A DNA stretch of 61,679 nucleotides, taken from Acidimicrobiaceae bacterium (GTDB taxonomy: Bacteria > Actinomycetota > Acidimicrobiia > Acidimicrobiales > RAAP-2). The stretch covers positions 1 through 61,679 of the forward strand of contig DAHUZJ010000056.1 of NCBI GenBank assembly GCA_027306585.1, in the 5' to 3' direction. A program made the position numbers and the translations under genes. The notes under the pieces are model-generated. The model ran no database searches and was not told where the DNA came from. It was given only the letters and a program-made list of their open reading frames with translations. Shown piece by piece: positions 26,351 to 34,801 of this stretch (its first letter is position 1; each line of letters begins with the position of its first letter).

Positions 26351-26977
26351 ATGGCGCTGCTGCAGGGAAGCCTGTTCTCCGCCGGCGACCGGGTGGCGGT
26401 GCGGCCGGTCGAGGAGGGTCGGGCCCGACGGGTCCTGGCCTACGGGGCATGGGTCGACCACCGCCCGAATTGGGTAGTGGGGGCGGACGGGCTGTTCGGG
26501 CGCCTGTTGCACGCCGTGCCGTGGCAGGCCGAGCGACGGCCCATGTACGACCGGGTGGTCGCCGTGCCGCGGCTCCAGCGGTTCTACGGGGAAGCCGAGG
26601 CGCTCCCCCAGCCGGCGCTGGGCGAGCTCCGACGGGCGCTCGACGCGGCCTACGCCGCCGACCTCGGTGAACCGTTCCGCACGGTCGGGATGTGCCTGTA
26701 CCGGGACGGGCGGGACAGCGTCGCATGGCATGGCGACACGATCGGCCGAGGATCGTTCGAGGACACCCTCGTTGCCATCGTGTCCTTGGGAGCTCCCCGC
26801 CGGCTCCTCCTGCGTCCCCGGGGTGGTGGGCCGGCGCTCCGGTTCGAGCTGGGCTCGGGGGACCTGCTGGTGATGGGCGGGAGCTGCCAGCGCACGTGGG
26901 AGCACGCCGTTCCCAAGACGGCCCGGACCGTCGGCCCGCGCATCAGCGTCCAGTTCCGCCCTCGAGGGGTGCGGTAG
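26351..26977 (+). CDS. alkB: AlkB-like 2-oxoglutarate/Fe(II) dioxygenase
   Basis: 208 residues, full length for the AlkB family, which oxidatively demethylates alkylated nucleic-acid bases. The iron facial triad is visible: WHGD (HxD) near residue 131 and the distal His in WEHAVPK near 192. 2-oxoglutarate-binding Arg residues lie in GPRISVQFRPR at the end. The substrate-loop wording RLQRFYGEAEALPQPALGEL is typical of bacterial ABH2/3-like members. Start ATG 26351; the RBS is weak. It is the only clear DNA-repair gene in this part. Confidence 0.9.
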   Translation: MALLQGSLFSAGDRVAVRPVEEGRARRVLAYGAWVDHRPNWVVGADGLFGRLLHAVPWQAERRPMYDRVVAVPRLQRFYGEAEALPQPALGELRRALDAAYAADLGEPFRTVGMCLYRDGRDSVAWHGDTIGRGSFEDTLVAIVSLGAPRRLLLRPRGGGPALRFELGSGDLLVMGGSCQRTWEHAVPKTARTVGPRISVQFRPRGVR

Positions 26978-27112
26978 GAGCCGGCGCCTGCGGGCCCAAC
27001 CCGGGGGACACCGAACAAACGGGACAATTCGCCGGGCTCAGGGTGTTTCATGTGTGGACCAGGGCGGTAGATAGTCAGTGCCCGGTCGGAGCATCGGGTG
27101 CCAGCCATAGAA

Positions 27113-27156
27113 GACGAGGCCCCTGGTAACCCCCCCTCCGCCCCAGGGGCCTCGTC
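27113..27156. terminator. Perfect 14-bp hairpin between convergent genes
   Basis: GACGAGGCCCCTGG at 27113-27126 pairs exactly with CCAGGGGCCTCGTC at 27143-27156 around a 16-nt C-rich loop. It lies between the ends of alkB (plus) and the MFS gene (minus), so it can terminate both. There is no T tract. The rest of the gap 26978-27333 shows no gene. Confidence 0.65.
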
Positions 27157-27333
27157 GCGTTGGCGCACCGATGCCCGGCTCGGGCAGGTCCTGTGGGTGG
27201 TAGTCGCCGGGCCCGACCAGGATCCACAGGCTCCAGTCGCCGGGCTTGGCAGCGCTGACGGCTGTCTGGACCCGCCAGGGGTGCCGCCCCCCCGGCCGCG
27301 GCGGCGCTCCCCCGCCAAGGCACGGCGGGAACC

Positions 27334-28917
27334 CTACTGCGGGTCTTGGTCGCCATGCGGTGCCCGGGGCCGGTTCGGCAGGACCGCCGCCACGAGCACC
27401 GCCGCGGCGCCGACGACACCGGCGGCGGCCAGCACGGCCAGGTCCATGCCGCTCACGAAGGCGTCCCGGGCGAGCGCGGCGAGCAGGGCGCCGGTGTGCC
27501 CGCCAACGGTCTGCGCGACGGCCAAGGCGCCACCCAGCGAGGATTGGATGGCATCGAGCGCGGCGTGGGGGAGGTGGTAGGGGGCCAGCGCGGTGCCGAT
27601 CAGCGACTGGTAACGGGTGTTGAGCAGGCTCCCCAGGATCGCGACGCCGGTCGCTCCTCCGATCTGGAGCGAGGCGCTGTTGGTCGCCGACCCGACCCCG
27701 GCGCGTGCCGGGGGCACCGACCCCATGACGGCCTCCGTGCACGGGGCGAAGGCCAGGCCGACCCCGATGCCCATGAGGAGGAAGCTGGGGAACGCCTCCC
27801 AGTAGCCCCCGGCGGTGGTGGTCGACGACAGGAGCCCGAAGGCGAGGGCGACGAGCGCCAAGCCCGTGAACACCACCGGCTTCGTGCCGATCCGCCGGTC
27901 GAGGACGGCCGACAGGGGGGCCACGACCATGAGGACCAGCGCGATCGGGGCGATCCGCAGTCCGGTCTCGAACGGGCGGAAGCCAAGGGCGAACTGCAGG
28001 TACTGGGTGAAGAGGAACAGGCCGCCCATGAGGGCGAACACCACCATCGCCATGGCGGCGACGGCCGCGGAGAAGCGGCGGGAGGCGAAGAACGACAGCT
28101 CCAGCATCGGATGGCTCGTGCGCCGCTCCCAGGCGACGAACAGGACCAGGAAGGCGAGCCCGGCGCAGAGGGCGCTGACGACCAGGGGCGAGGTCCAGCC
28201 CCGGGCCGGCGCGTCGATGATCCCCCACAAGAGCGCGGCGATACCGACCGTCGACAGCGCGGCGCCGGGCAGGTCCGGGGCCTTGGCCGCGCGGTCCCGC
28301 GAGTTGGGCACGATCGCCACGACGGCGACCAGCCCCAGGAGGCAGATCGGCACGTTCACGAGGAAGACGGATCCCCACCAGAACCGGGACAGCAGCCAGC
28401 CGCCGACCACGGGGCCGATGGCCACGCCGAGGCCGGTGGTGCCGGACCAGATGCCGATGGCTCGCGATCGCTCGTCGGGCTCGGGGAACACGTTGGTGAG
28501 GATCGAGAGGGTGGACGGCATGATGGCCGCCGCGCCGACGCCCATGCCGCCCCGGGCGGCGATCAGGGCGCTCGGGGCGGACGAGAGGGCCGAAAGGGCC
28601 GATCCCGTGCCGAAGACCAGCAGGCCTGCCGCGAGCACCCACGTTCGGCCGAGGCGGTCGCCGAGGCTGCCGAGCGTGAGCAGGAGCCCGGCGAAGACGA
28701 CGGCGTAGGTGTCCACGATCCACTGGAGGTCGCTCGACGACGCATGGAGGTCGCGGACGATGTCCGGCAGGGCGACGTTGAGGATCGTGTCGTCGAGGCT
28801 GACGACGAGGAGGCTGACGCACAGGACGGCCAGGACCACCCAGCGGCGGGCGCGGCCCGGCCGATCGGGCGCGACGACTGGCGAGGGTGCCGGTCGAGGA
28901 GGGCGGACCACCGCCAT
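27334..28917 (-). CDS. MFS multidrug transporter, DHA2 (14-TM, EmrB/QacA) family
   Basis: 527 residues with 14 predicted membrane helices. The first helix carries the DHA2 pattern VSLDDTILNVALPDIVRDL; the loop between helices 2 and 3 is GSLGDRLGRTWVL (motif A) and helix 5 has GPVVGGWLL (motif C). Likely a proton-driven exporter of drugs or metabolites. It ends next to the hairpin at 27113. A MarR regulator (29842) is nearby, but a hypothetical gene intervenes. Confidence 0.92.
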   Translation of the reverse strand: MAVVRPPRPAPSPVVAPDRPGRARRWVVLAVLCVSLLVVSLDDTILNVALPDIVRDLHASSSDLQWIVDTYAVVFAGLLLTLGSLGDRLGRTWVLAAGLLVFGTGSALSALSSAPSALIAARGGMGVGAAAIMPSTLSILTNVFPEPDERSRAIGIWSGTTGLGVAIGPVVGGWLLSRFWWGSVFLVNVPICLLGLVAVVAIVPNSRDRAAKAPDLPGAALSTVGIAALLWGIIDAPARGWTSPLVVSALCAGLAFLVLFVAWERRTSHPMLELSFFASRRFSAAVAAMAMVVFALMGGLFLFTQYLQFALGFRPFETGLRIAPIALVLMVVAPLSAVLDRRIGTKPVVFTGLALVALAFGLLSSTTTAGGYWEAFPSFLLMGIGVGLAFAPCTEAVMGSVPPARAGVGSATNSASLQIGGATGVAILGSLLNTRYQSLIGTALAPYHLPHAALDAIQSSLGGALAVAQTVGGHTGALLAALARDAFVSGMDLAVLAAAGVVGAAAVLVAAVLPNRPRAPHGDQDPQ

Positions 28918-28956
28918 GGTCTCGGCTGCGGGCAGTCGAGCAGCGTGTGCCGGAGC

Positions 28957-29433
28957 TCAGGCGTGCGGGCTTCGCCGGCCGGCCAGCGCAGCGCGGACGG
29001 CGTCGACCCACTGCCGACAGCTCCAGCCGCCGACCTCGGGACGCCTCGCCAGGTCGATCTCGAGGGGGACGAGGGCCGACCACTGCACCTCGGCCACTGT
29101 CCCCGTGCTGCCGGCGGTGTCGAGCACCTCGGCCGCGAGGTACGCCCGGGCGGCGTGCCACTCGTCGGTGGCCCGGTCACCCGCGTCGGTGGCGAACCGG
29201 GCGGCGCGGAGCGTGTGCTCGTCGGCGTGGGCGAGCAGGTTCGTCCACGCCCACACGGGTACGGCGATGGACAGGGACTCCAGCCGGTCGGCGTACCGGC
29301 CGACGAGGAAGGCCTCGCAGTCGGTCACCAGCTCGGCGCCGAGGGATCGCTGCTCACGCCGCCACATCGGGCCCTCCGGCATCGGCTCGCCCTTGGGGAG
29401 CCCTACGAGGTGGTTCTCGTAGCCGTCCGGCAC
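28957..29433 (-). CDS. Hypothetical protein, possibly with a frameshifted N-terminus
   Basis: 158 residues if begun at GTG 29433 (VPDGYENHLVGLPKGEP). Soluble and helical, with an aromatic-rich core (AVPVWAWTNLLAHADEHTLRAAR) and a C-terminal WSCRQWVDAVRAAL. I do not recognise the family. A second frame from ATG 29584 (good GAGGTG RBS; MSLVARCDAILQLLDEGLRA...) runs into this region and looks like a natural N-terminus, so the true gene may be 28957-29584 with a frameshift near 29430-29460. ATG 29382 is another possible start. Confidence 0.6.
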   Translation of the reverse strand: MPDGYENHLVGLPKGEPMPEGPMWRREQRSLGAELVTDCEAFLVGRYADRLESLSIAVPVWAWTNLLAHADEHTLRAARFATDAGDRATDEWHAARAYLAAEVLDTAGSTGTVAEVQWSALVPLEIDLARRPEVGGWSCRQWVDAVRAALAGRRSPHA

Positions 29434-29584
29434 CAGTCGACCGCTCGTCGCCCGCAAGACCCCGCCAGAAGGCCTCGGTGTCCACACGACGTCCCAGTCC
29501 ATCCTGCGGCTCCGGTCCGGTGGCCGCACGCAAGCCCTCGTCGAGGAGCTGGAGAATGGCATCACAGCGCGCAACCAGTGACAT

Positions 29585-29841
29585 CGGAGCACCTCACGAA
29601 CCGTCGACCTCTTGACGTGGGACCAGATCCTGACTGCTGCCCGTCGGCGCATGCCTACGACCTCCTCGCCTACCCGGACGGCTGGTGCACCAACCGCCCA
29701 GGAGCGACGGTAGGACGGCATGACGGGGTGGCCCAGGGCCGAACGTCCCGGCGCGGTGTGCTCGGGCCGGTGCCGGCGGCATCGGGTGGCCGGGGCGCGC
29801 CGAACGAGCGCGAGGCCGTCAGCGGCGGCCGGACGGTCCGA
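29585..29841. other. Gap without a convincing gene
   Basis: About 257 bases between the hypothetical gene and the MarR regulator. Only low-quality overlapping frames are present. It should hold the promoter for the hypothetical gene. No box-like palindrome or hairpin stands out. Confidence 0.4.
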
Positions 29842-30342
29842 TCAGGCGGGAAGGGCGGCTGTTGCCGGGGGCATGCCGGCAAGCTCGCGAAGGGCGGCGG
29901 CCACCGTCTCTCGCTGCGCACCCGGAAGGCGACCGAGCACCTCTTCCCATCCGGCGAGGGTGCGGCGGCCGATCGCCTCCAGGAGCTCGGTCCCGGCGGG
30001 GGTGAGAGCGATCTGGAGCTCGCGCCGGTCCCGGCCGCGCCGGTGCCGGACGATGAGCTGCCGCTCCGCCAACGCGTCGCAGATCCGGGTTGCCGTCGAC
30101 GGCGCGATGGAGAGGACCTCGGCCAGATCGATCAGCCGGGACTCGCCGAGCTTCGACAGCCGGTCGAGGAGGCGCAGCTGGGTGGCGGTCACGCCCTGCC
30201 CCAAGCTGCCCAGCGCCTCGTCGGACACCGATCGGAGGGCACGCTGTGCCAGGTCGAGCGCCTCGACGAAGGACTCCACCTCGATGGCCGATGCGGCCAC
30301 AGGGCGGGTGGACGGGCGTTGCATGGCGCGCGTCGCCTTCAT
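29842..30342 (-). CDS. MarR-family transcriptional regulator
   Basis: 166 residues. The winged helix-turn-helix is in the middle: GVTATQLRLLDRLSKLGESRLIDLAEVLSIAPSTATRICDALAERQLIVRHRRGRDRRELQIALTPAG, with the wing RGRDRRE, flanked by dimerisation helices. Likely a dimeric repressor responding to small phenolic or oxidised ligands. Divergent from the membrane protein at 30568, so that promoter is the natural target. Confidence 0.92.
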   Translation of the reverse strand: MKATRAMQRPSTRPVAASAIEVESFVEALDLAQRALRSVSDEALGSLGQGVTATQLRLLDRLSKLGESRLIDLAEVLSIAPSTATRICDALAERQLIVRHRRGRDRRELQIALTPAGTELLEAIGRRTLAGWEEVLGRLPGAQRETVAAALRELAGMPPATAALPA

Positions 30343-30567
30343 GGTGCACCTCTGGTGGTCCGGCGGGGCCGCGCCGGGGGGCGGACCCCGGGTGAGAGGA
30401 GCGGCCTGGCGGTGGTCGACATCGGCATCGGCCTCCCCCTCCTCTCGCGCCGTGTGGGTGGGTATCCTTGGCGGTACGTTATCTCAGCCAGGACTTCGCT
30501 GTGGACGACATGCCCCGCGTCGCATGCAGTACCCTGCGACTCGTCCAGCGTAGAGGGGACGGCGGAG

Positions 30568-31260
30568 ATGGACCTCGAGGCATGCGTCGACGTACTGCCC
30601 TGGGTCCTGTTCGTCGTCGTCGACCGCCGGTCGGGCCTGGGTCTCGGGTGGGCTGCGGCCTCGTCGATGGCCTCGGGTGCCGTGCTCGGGGCGTGGTCCC
30701 GCTGGCGAGGACGCGGCACGCCGGTGCCGTGGGTCGCCGTCGGGACCTTCGGCACCCTCTGCGGGGTGGCGCTCGTGCTGGACGTCAACGGCGCATGGTT
30801 CGAGCCGACGCTTCGCTCCGGTGCGGTGCTGGTGCTGGGGGTCGCGGCGGCGCTGTCCCTGCGGTGGACGCCGCTGAGCGAGCACTACGCCCGGGAGCAG
30901 GTCTCCCTCCGACGCCAGGCCGACCCGGAGTTCCGGCGGGTCAACCGGCGGATCACCGCCCTGTGGTCGGCCACCGCCCTCCTCGTCGCCCTCTGCTTCT
31001 CGGCCGTCGCCGCCGCGTCGTCCGCCGTCAGCCTGACGGTCTTCGACTGGGTGCTGCCCATCATGGTGCTCGGCATCGGGCTGCGCGCCGCCTCGCTGCG
31101 GTGGAGCCGGTTCCTCGCCGGCGCCGACGTGGAGGACACCTCCTCGCTGGCCCAAGCATCGCTCGGTGCCGCCACCGAGGGCAGGTGCCCCGAGCCCTCC
31201 CAGGCTCCGGCCGAGGGCGCGGTGATCACCTACCTCCCTGGCGTCCAGCCCAGCCGCTGA
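30568..31260 (+). CDS. Multi-pass membrane protein of unknown function
   Basis: 230 residues with about six membrane helices in pairs (VLPWVLFVVVDRRSGLGLGWAAASS; WVAVGTFGTLCGVALVLDV; LRSGAVLVLGVAAALSL; TALWSATALLVALCFSAVAAASS; VLPIMVLGIGLRAASL) and a soluble C-terminus. The layout is close to intracellular-septation/DUF3159-type proteins, but no diagnostic motif is seen. ATG 30568 has GGCGGAG upstream. Divergent from the MarR gene. Its last codons and stop are duplicated directly after it. Confidence 0.8.
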   Translation: MDLEACVDVLPWVLFVVVDRRSGLGLGWAAASSMASGAVLGAWSRWRGRGTPVPWVAVGTFGTLCGVALVLDVNGAWFEPTLRSGAVLVLGVAAALSLRWTPLSEHYAREQVSLRRQADPEFRRVNRRITALWSATALLVALCFSAVAAASSAVSLTVFDWVLPIMVLGIGLRAASLRWSRFLAGADVEDTSSLAQASLGAATEGRCPEPSQAPAEGAVITYLPGVQPSR

Positions 31261-31307
31261 GGTCCTCGGTCTCCCTGGCGTCCAGCCCAGCCGCTGAGGT
31301 CCTCGGT
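31234..31307. repeat. Exact 37-nt tandem duplication across a stop codon
   Basis: The unit beginning CTCCCTGGCGTCCAG at 31234 is repeated without change from 31271. It contains the last codons and TGA of the membrane protein and abuts the stop of the SQR-like gene (31307). Perfect identity suggests a recent slippage duplication. Confidence 0.9.
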
Positions 31308-32575
31308 CAGCTGGCCGGCTCGTCGGTGTGGCCGGACGCCGATCTGGTGGGCTCCTTGCCCCGAACCGGCATGGTCGACCGGATGCCTGGCAGGTCGCGG
31401 CCGGGCAGGAGCGTGTGCCAGTACAGGGGCTGGAAGAGCAGCTTCCCGAGATGGTTGAGGTGTGACTCCTCGAGGAGCGGCAACCCGACCGGGCCCGGGA
31501 ACCGCCCCGGGTGGGGCTCGGTGTCGTAGTCGTAGTCGAGGAGCACCGCCCGGTGGAACCCGGTCTCGACGAAGCAGCTGGTGTGCCCGTCGAAGCTGGC
31601 GTCGAGCGGCTGGCCGGCCAGGAACCGGCGGATGTTCTCGGTGAGGACCTCACCCTCGAAGTGGGTGACCGAGCCGGCCTTCGCCGCCGGGATGCCGGCT
31701 GCGTCGCCGATGGCGAACACTTCGGGCGACGCCGTCGACTGCAGCGTGTGGGGGTCGACCTCCACGAAGCCCCGCGCATCGCTGAGGCCCGGCGAGCGAG
31801 CGATGCTCGGGGCGCCGCGGTGCCGGGGCACCACCACCGCCAGGTCGAACCCGATCGTGCGGCCGTCGTCGGCCTGGAGGGTGCCGCCCGGGCCGTCGAC
31901 GCGCTCAGTGTGGAACTGCGTCACGAGCTCCACGCCTCGCTCGGCGAGGAGTCCTCCCAGGCGCTCGGAGGCCACGGGTCGGGCGAAAGCGCCGTCGAGC
32001 GGGGTCACGTAGGTGAGCTCGACGTCGTCGCGGCGGCCGTGCACCCGGAAGTGCCAGTCGGCGAGGAAGCAGAACTCGACCGGTGCGACCGGGCTCTTGA
32101 TCGGCATGCCCATGACGGCAACCACGAGCCGGCCTCGGTGGAAGTGGCGGAGGGCATAGTGGAGGCCCGCGGCTCCCTGGACCGAATAGAAGGTGAACAC
32201 CTTCTCCATCCACCCGGGCCCGAGGAGGCCGGGCGTCTCCTCGGGCGTCAGCACGGCGCCGGTGGCGACGACGAGGACGTCGTACGCCAGCACCGCGCCG
32301 CTGGCGAGGTGCACCTCCCGCCGGTCGAGGTCGACCCGGTCGACGGTCGCCTCGCGGAACTCGACGCCCTCCAGCAGCTGGTCGTGGCGCGGGCGGACGA
32401 TCTCCCCGTCGGCGAGGCCGAAGGGCATGAAGAGCAGGCCAGGCTGGTAGACGTGCCCGTCGTCGCGGTCGACCACCACGATCTCCGCCTGGTCGCGTGG
32501 AAGCGCGCGGCGAAGCCGGTTCGCCGCGATGGTCCCTCCGGTGCCACCGCCGAGGACGACGATCCGATGGGCCAT
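31307..32575 (-). CDS. Sulfide:quinone oxidoreductase-like FAD protein
   Basis: 422 residues. The N-terminal FAD Rossmann motif is VVLGGGTGGTIAANRLRRALP; a second segment VLVVATGAVLTPEE and the C-terminal FAIGDAAGIPAAKAGSVTHFEGEV complete the SQR/NDH-2 fold. PIKSPVAPVEFCFLADWHF carries a Cys typical of SQR (KCPVAPxE...), and another Cys lies at CFVETG; the full three-Cys set of classical SQRs is not evident. It probably passes electrons from sulfide or another thiol donor to quinone at the membrane. A perfect DosR-like box lies 35 bases upstream. Confidence 0.88.
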   Translation of the reverse strand: MAHRIVVLGGGTGGTIAANRLRRALPRDQAEIVVVDRDDGHVYQPGLLFMPFGLADGEIVRPRHDQLLEGVEFREATVDRVDLDRREVHLASGAVLAYDVLVVATGAVLTPEETPGLLGPGWMEKVFTFYSVQGAAGLHYALRHFHRGRLVVAVMGMPIKSPVAPVEFCFLADWHFRVHGRRDDVELTYVTPLDGAFARPVASERLGGLLAERGVELVTQFHTERVDGPGGTLQADDGRTIGFDLAVVVPRHRGAPSIARSPGLSDARGFVEVDPHTLQSTASPEVFAIGDAAGIPAAKAGSVTHFEGEVLTENIRRFLAGQPLDASFDGHTSCFVETGFHRAVLLDYDYDTEPHPGRFPGPVGLPLLEESHLNHLGKLLFQPLYWHTLLPGRDLPGIRSTMPVRGKEPTRSASGHTDEPAS

Positions 32576-32610
32576 GCCGTCATCGTGCTGGTGGCTCCGG
32601 GCTGCCGATA

Positions 32611-32624
32611 GGGACCTTGGTCCC
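32611..32624. promoter_or_regulatory. Perfect DosR-like box in a divergent promoter
   Basis: GGGACCTTGGTCCC, a perfect 14-nt palindrome. It lies 35 bases before the SQR-like start (32575) and 71 before the methyltransferase start (32696), so it may control both. Confidence 0.75.
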
Positions 32625-32695
32625 TCCCGGCGGCCACGGCCCCGATGTCCGGCCGGTACCATCCGACGGCGACCGATGAGCCGCCAGGAGGGCCG

Positions 32696-33313
32696 ATGGA
32701 CCGCCACGCGTGGGACGACCGTTATGGGAGCGAGGAGCTGGTCTGGTCGGCAGGGCCGAACCAGTTCCTCGTCGACGAGGTGGGCGCAACGGTGCCCGCC
32801 GGCCGTCGGGCGCTCGACCTGGCCTGCGGGGAAGGGCGCAACGCCATCTGGCTGGCTGGCCAGGGGTGGCGGGTGACGGCGGTCGACTTCTCCCGCGCCG
32901 GCCTGGAGAAGGCGGCGCGCCTCGCCGACGACCGAGGGGTGGACGTCGAATGGGTCGAAGCGGACGTGACCCGGTGGGAGCCCCCGGCCCGGGGCTTCGA
33001 CCTGGTGGCCGTGTTCTACCTCCAGCTCGCCGGTGACGACCGTGCGGCCGCCCTCGCCGTGGCGTGCCGCGCCGTGGCCCCCGGCGGCACGCTGCTGTTC
33101 GTGGCGCACGCCGCCGACAACCTCGTGCGCGGCGTCGGGGGTCCTCAGGACGACCGCGTGCTCTACCGTGCCGACGAGGTGGCGTCGTTCGTGGTCGCCG
33201 CCGGGCTCTCCGTCGAGAAGGCCGACCAGGTCGAGCGGCTGGTGGCGACCCCGGAAGGGGACCGGGCGGCGCTCGACGTGCTCGTCCGGGCGGTGCGCCC
33301 CGAACGCGCATGA
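32696..33313 (+). CDS. Class I SAM-dependent methyltransferase (TehB-like)
   Basis: 205 residues. It starts MDRHAWDDRYGSEELVWSAGPN, the opening of thiopurine/TehB-type methyltransferases. SAM motif I is ALDLACGEGRNAIWLA, with VTAVDFSRAGLEKA as motif II. ATG 32696 has AGGAGG five bases upstream. This family methylates small oxyanions or thiols, including tellurite and selenium compounds; the link to selenium metabolism in this window is only suggestive. Overlaps the LmbE gene as ATGA. Confidence 0.9.
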   Translation: MDRHAWDDRYGSEELVWSAGPNQFLVDEVGATVPAGRRALDLACGEGRNAIWLAGQGWRVTAVDFSRAGLEKAARLADDRGVDVEWVEADVTRWEPPARGFDLVAVFYLQLAGDDRAAALAVACRAVAPGGTLLFVAHAADNLVRGVGGPQDDRVLYRADEVASFVVAAGLSVEKADQVERLVATPEGDRAALDVLVRAVRPERA

Positions 33314-34032
33314 ACGACCCTGGCCTGCTGCCGCAGGCGACGTCGGTGCTCGCCGTGTGCGCCCATCCGGATGACGAGAGCTTCGGGCTGGGGGCGCTCC
33401 TGGACGCCTTCCATCGCGCCGGAGCCGCCACCGCCGTGCTGTGCTTCACGGCCGGCGAGGACAGCACGCTGGGCGGCCTGGGCAGCGCCGAGCTCCGGAC
33501 GACGCGGCAGCAGGAGCTGGCAGCCGCCGCCAGGGAACTGGCCGTGGGGACGGTGATCCTGCGGGACCACGCCGACGGGCACCTCGACGACGTGCCGATC
33601 GACGCCTTGGCCCGGGACGTGCGGTCGGTCGGCGCCGACGTCGGCGCCGACGTGTTGCTCGTCTTCGACGAAGGCGGGATCACCGGCCATCCCGACCACT
33701 GCCGGGCGACGGCTGCGGCGCGCCGAGCGGGCGCCGAGGCCGGGGTGCCGGTGCTGGCGTGGGCGCTGCCGGATCGCGTGGCCCGCACGCTCGAGGACGA
33801 GCTCGGGGTGCCGTTCGTGGGGCGGCCCGACGAGGACCTCGCCGCCGCCGTGGTCGTGGACCGGACGGCGCAGATGCGGGCCATCGCCTGCCACTGCACC
33901 CAGGTCACCGGCAACCCGGTGGTCGACCGCCGGCTGGCGCTGCAGGGCGACCGGGAGCACGTTCGCTGGCTCGGGCCCGACCGGCCCGACGGGGGCTCCC
34001 GTGCGGGCGCGGCGACGGCGGCTCGGCCGTGA
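33310..34032 (+). CDS. LmbE/PIG-L family deacetylase
   Basis: 240 residues. The zinc motif is AHPDDESFG (residues 18-26), with FDEGGITGHPDHCRAT supplying the HPDH metal ligand. The family includes MshB and mycothiol-S-conjugate amidase, which deacetylate GlcNAc-linked compounds in actinobacteria. It could belong to mycothiol chemistry, which would fit the DinB gene next to it. Translationally coupled to the methyltransferase by the ATGA overlap. Confidence 0.9.
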   Translation: MNDPGLLPQATSVLAVCAHPDDESFGLGALLDAFHRAGAATAVLCFTAGEDSTLGGLGSAELRTTRQQELAAAARELAVGTVILRDHADGHLDDVPIDALARDVRSVGADVGADVLLVFDEGGITGHPDHCRATAAARRAGAEAGVPVLAWALPDRVARTLEDELGVPFVGRPDEDLAAAVVVDRTAQMRAIACHCTQVTGNPVVDRRLALQGDREHVRWLGPDRPDGGSRAGAATAARP

Positions 34033-34050
34033 TGGGCGGGCGGCCTCGGC

Positions 34051-34560
34051 TCAGCCCGGGGCCAGCAGCCCCCGCACGTAGGCGGCCTGGCCGGCGTGCT
34101 GAAGGTCGTCGCACAGCACGCTCACCAGCCGGACGGCCAGGGTGACGGGAGGGTCCCAGCGCTCGTCGACCACCCGAGCGAGGTCCCCGTCGGTGACGCG
34201 CTCGAGGTACGCCAGGGTCCGCTCGTGGACGGCGTCGGCGTACCCCTGGAGGAGCTCGGCCGTGGCGCGCACGGTGCCGGCCTCCGTGGGGTCCTGGCCG
34301 TAGCCGGTCGCGGAGCGGTCGAAGGGGAGGGAGAAGCGATCGACCCATCCGCCCGCCGTCCACACCTCGTCGCTTGCCGCTACCTCGGCCACCTGGCGGT
34401 CCTGCACCCGGGCGAGGTGCCAGACGAGCCAGGCGATCGAGTTGGCTCGGGGTCCGGGTCGCCGGGCCAGGTCGTCGGGGGAGAGCCCGTCGACCGCCTC
34501 CGTCACCACCTCCTGCACGCGGCCGAAGCCGTCGGCCAGGGGGGCGACGGCGGCGATCAC
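34051..34560 (-). CDS. DinB/DUF664-type protein
   Basis: 169 residues from GTG 34560. A four-helix DinB-like bundle: VQEVVTEAVDGLSPDDLARRPGPRANSIAWLVWHLARVQDRQVAEV has the first metal His (WHLAR), with LCDDLQHAGQAAYVRGL near the end giving another. Related actinobacterial proteins are mycothiol- or bacillithiol-dependent transferases. The N-terminus is uncertain: no strong RBS is seen at 34560 and the frame is open further upstream. Convergent with LmbE. Confidence 0.85.
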   Translation of the reverse strand: MIAAVAPLADGFGRVQEVVTEAVDGLSPDDLARRPGPRANSIAWLVWHLARVQDRQVAEVAASDEVWTAGGWVDRFSLPFDRSATGYGQDPTEAGTVRATAELLQGYADAVHERTLAYLERVTDGDLARVVDERWDPPVTLAVRLVSVLCDDLQHAGQAAYVRGLLAPG

Positions 34561-34689
34561 GCCGCCGTCCGTTCGGTCGTCGCCCGTGGTGTGGTGCTGG
34601 CAGGAACGCTGTCCACTCCTGGGCCTCCTCTCCTTGCCGGTCGCGGCGCCGGAACGCCACCCTAAGTGATCGACCCTCGCCCCCCGGTC

Positions 34690-34703
34690 GGGACCTTGGG
34701 CCC
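34690..34703. promoter_or_regulatory. DosR-like box before the GNAT gene
   Basis: GGGACCTTGGGCCC, 13 of 14 matches to the palindrome. It lies 98 bases before the GNAT start (34802) and 129 before the DinB start (34560). Confidence 0.65.
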
Positions 34704-34801
34704 TGGGGCCGGCGGCGGCCGTCGGGCACCATGCAGACGGTCGCACGGCCTCGCCGAGGGGACCCCTGGCGCGGGAGCATCGGTCGAGAAGGGTAGGGGC
34801 A

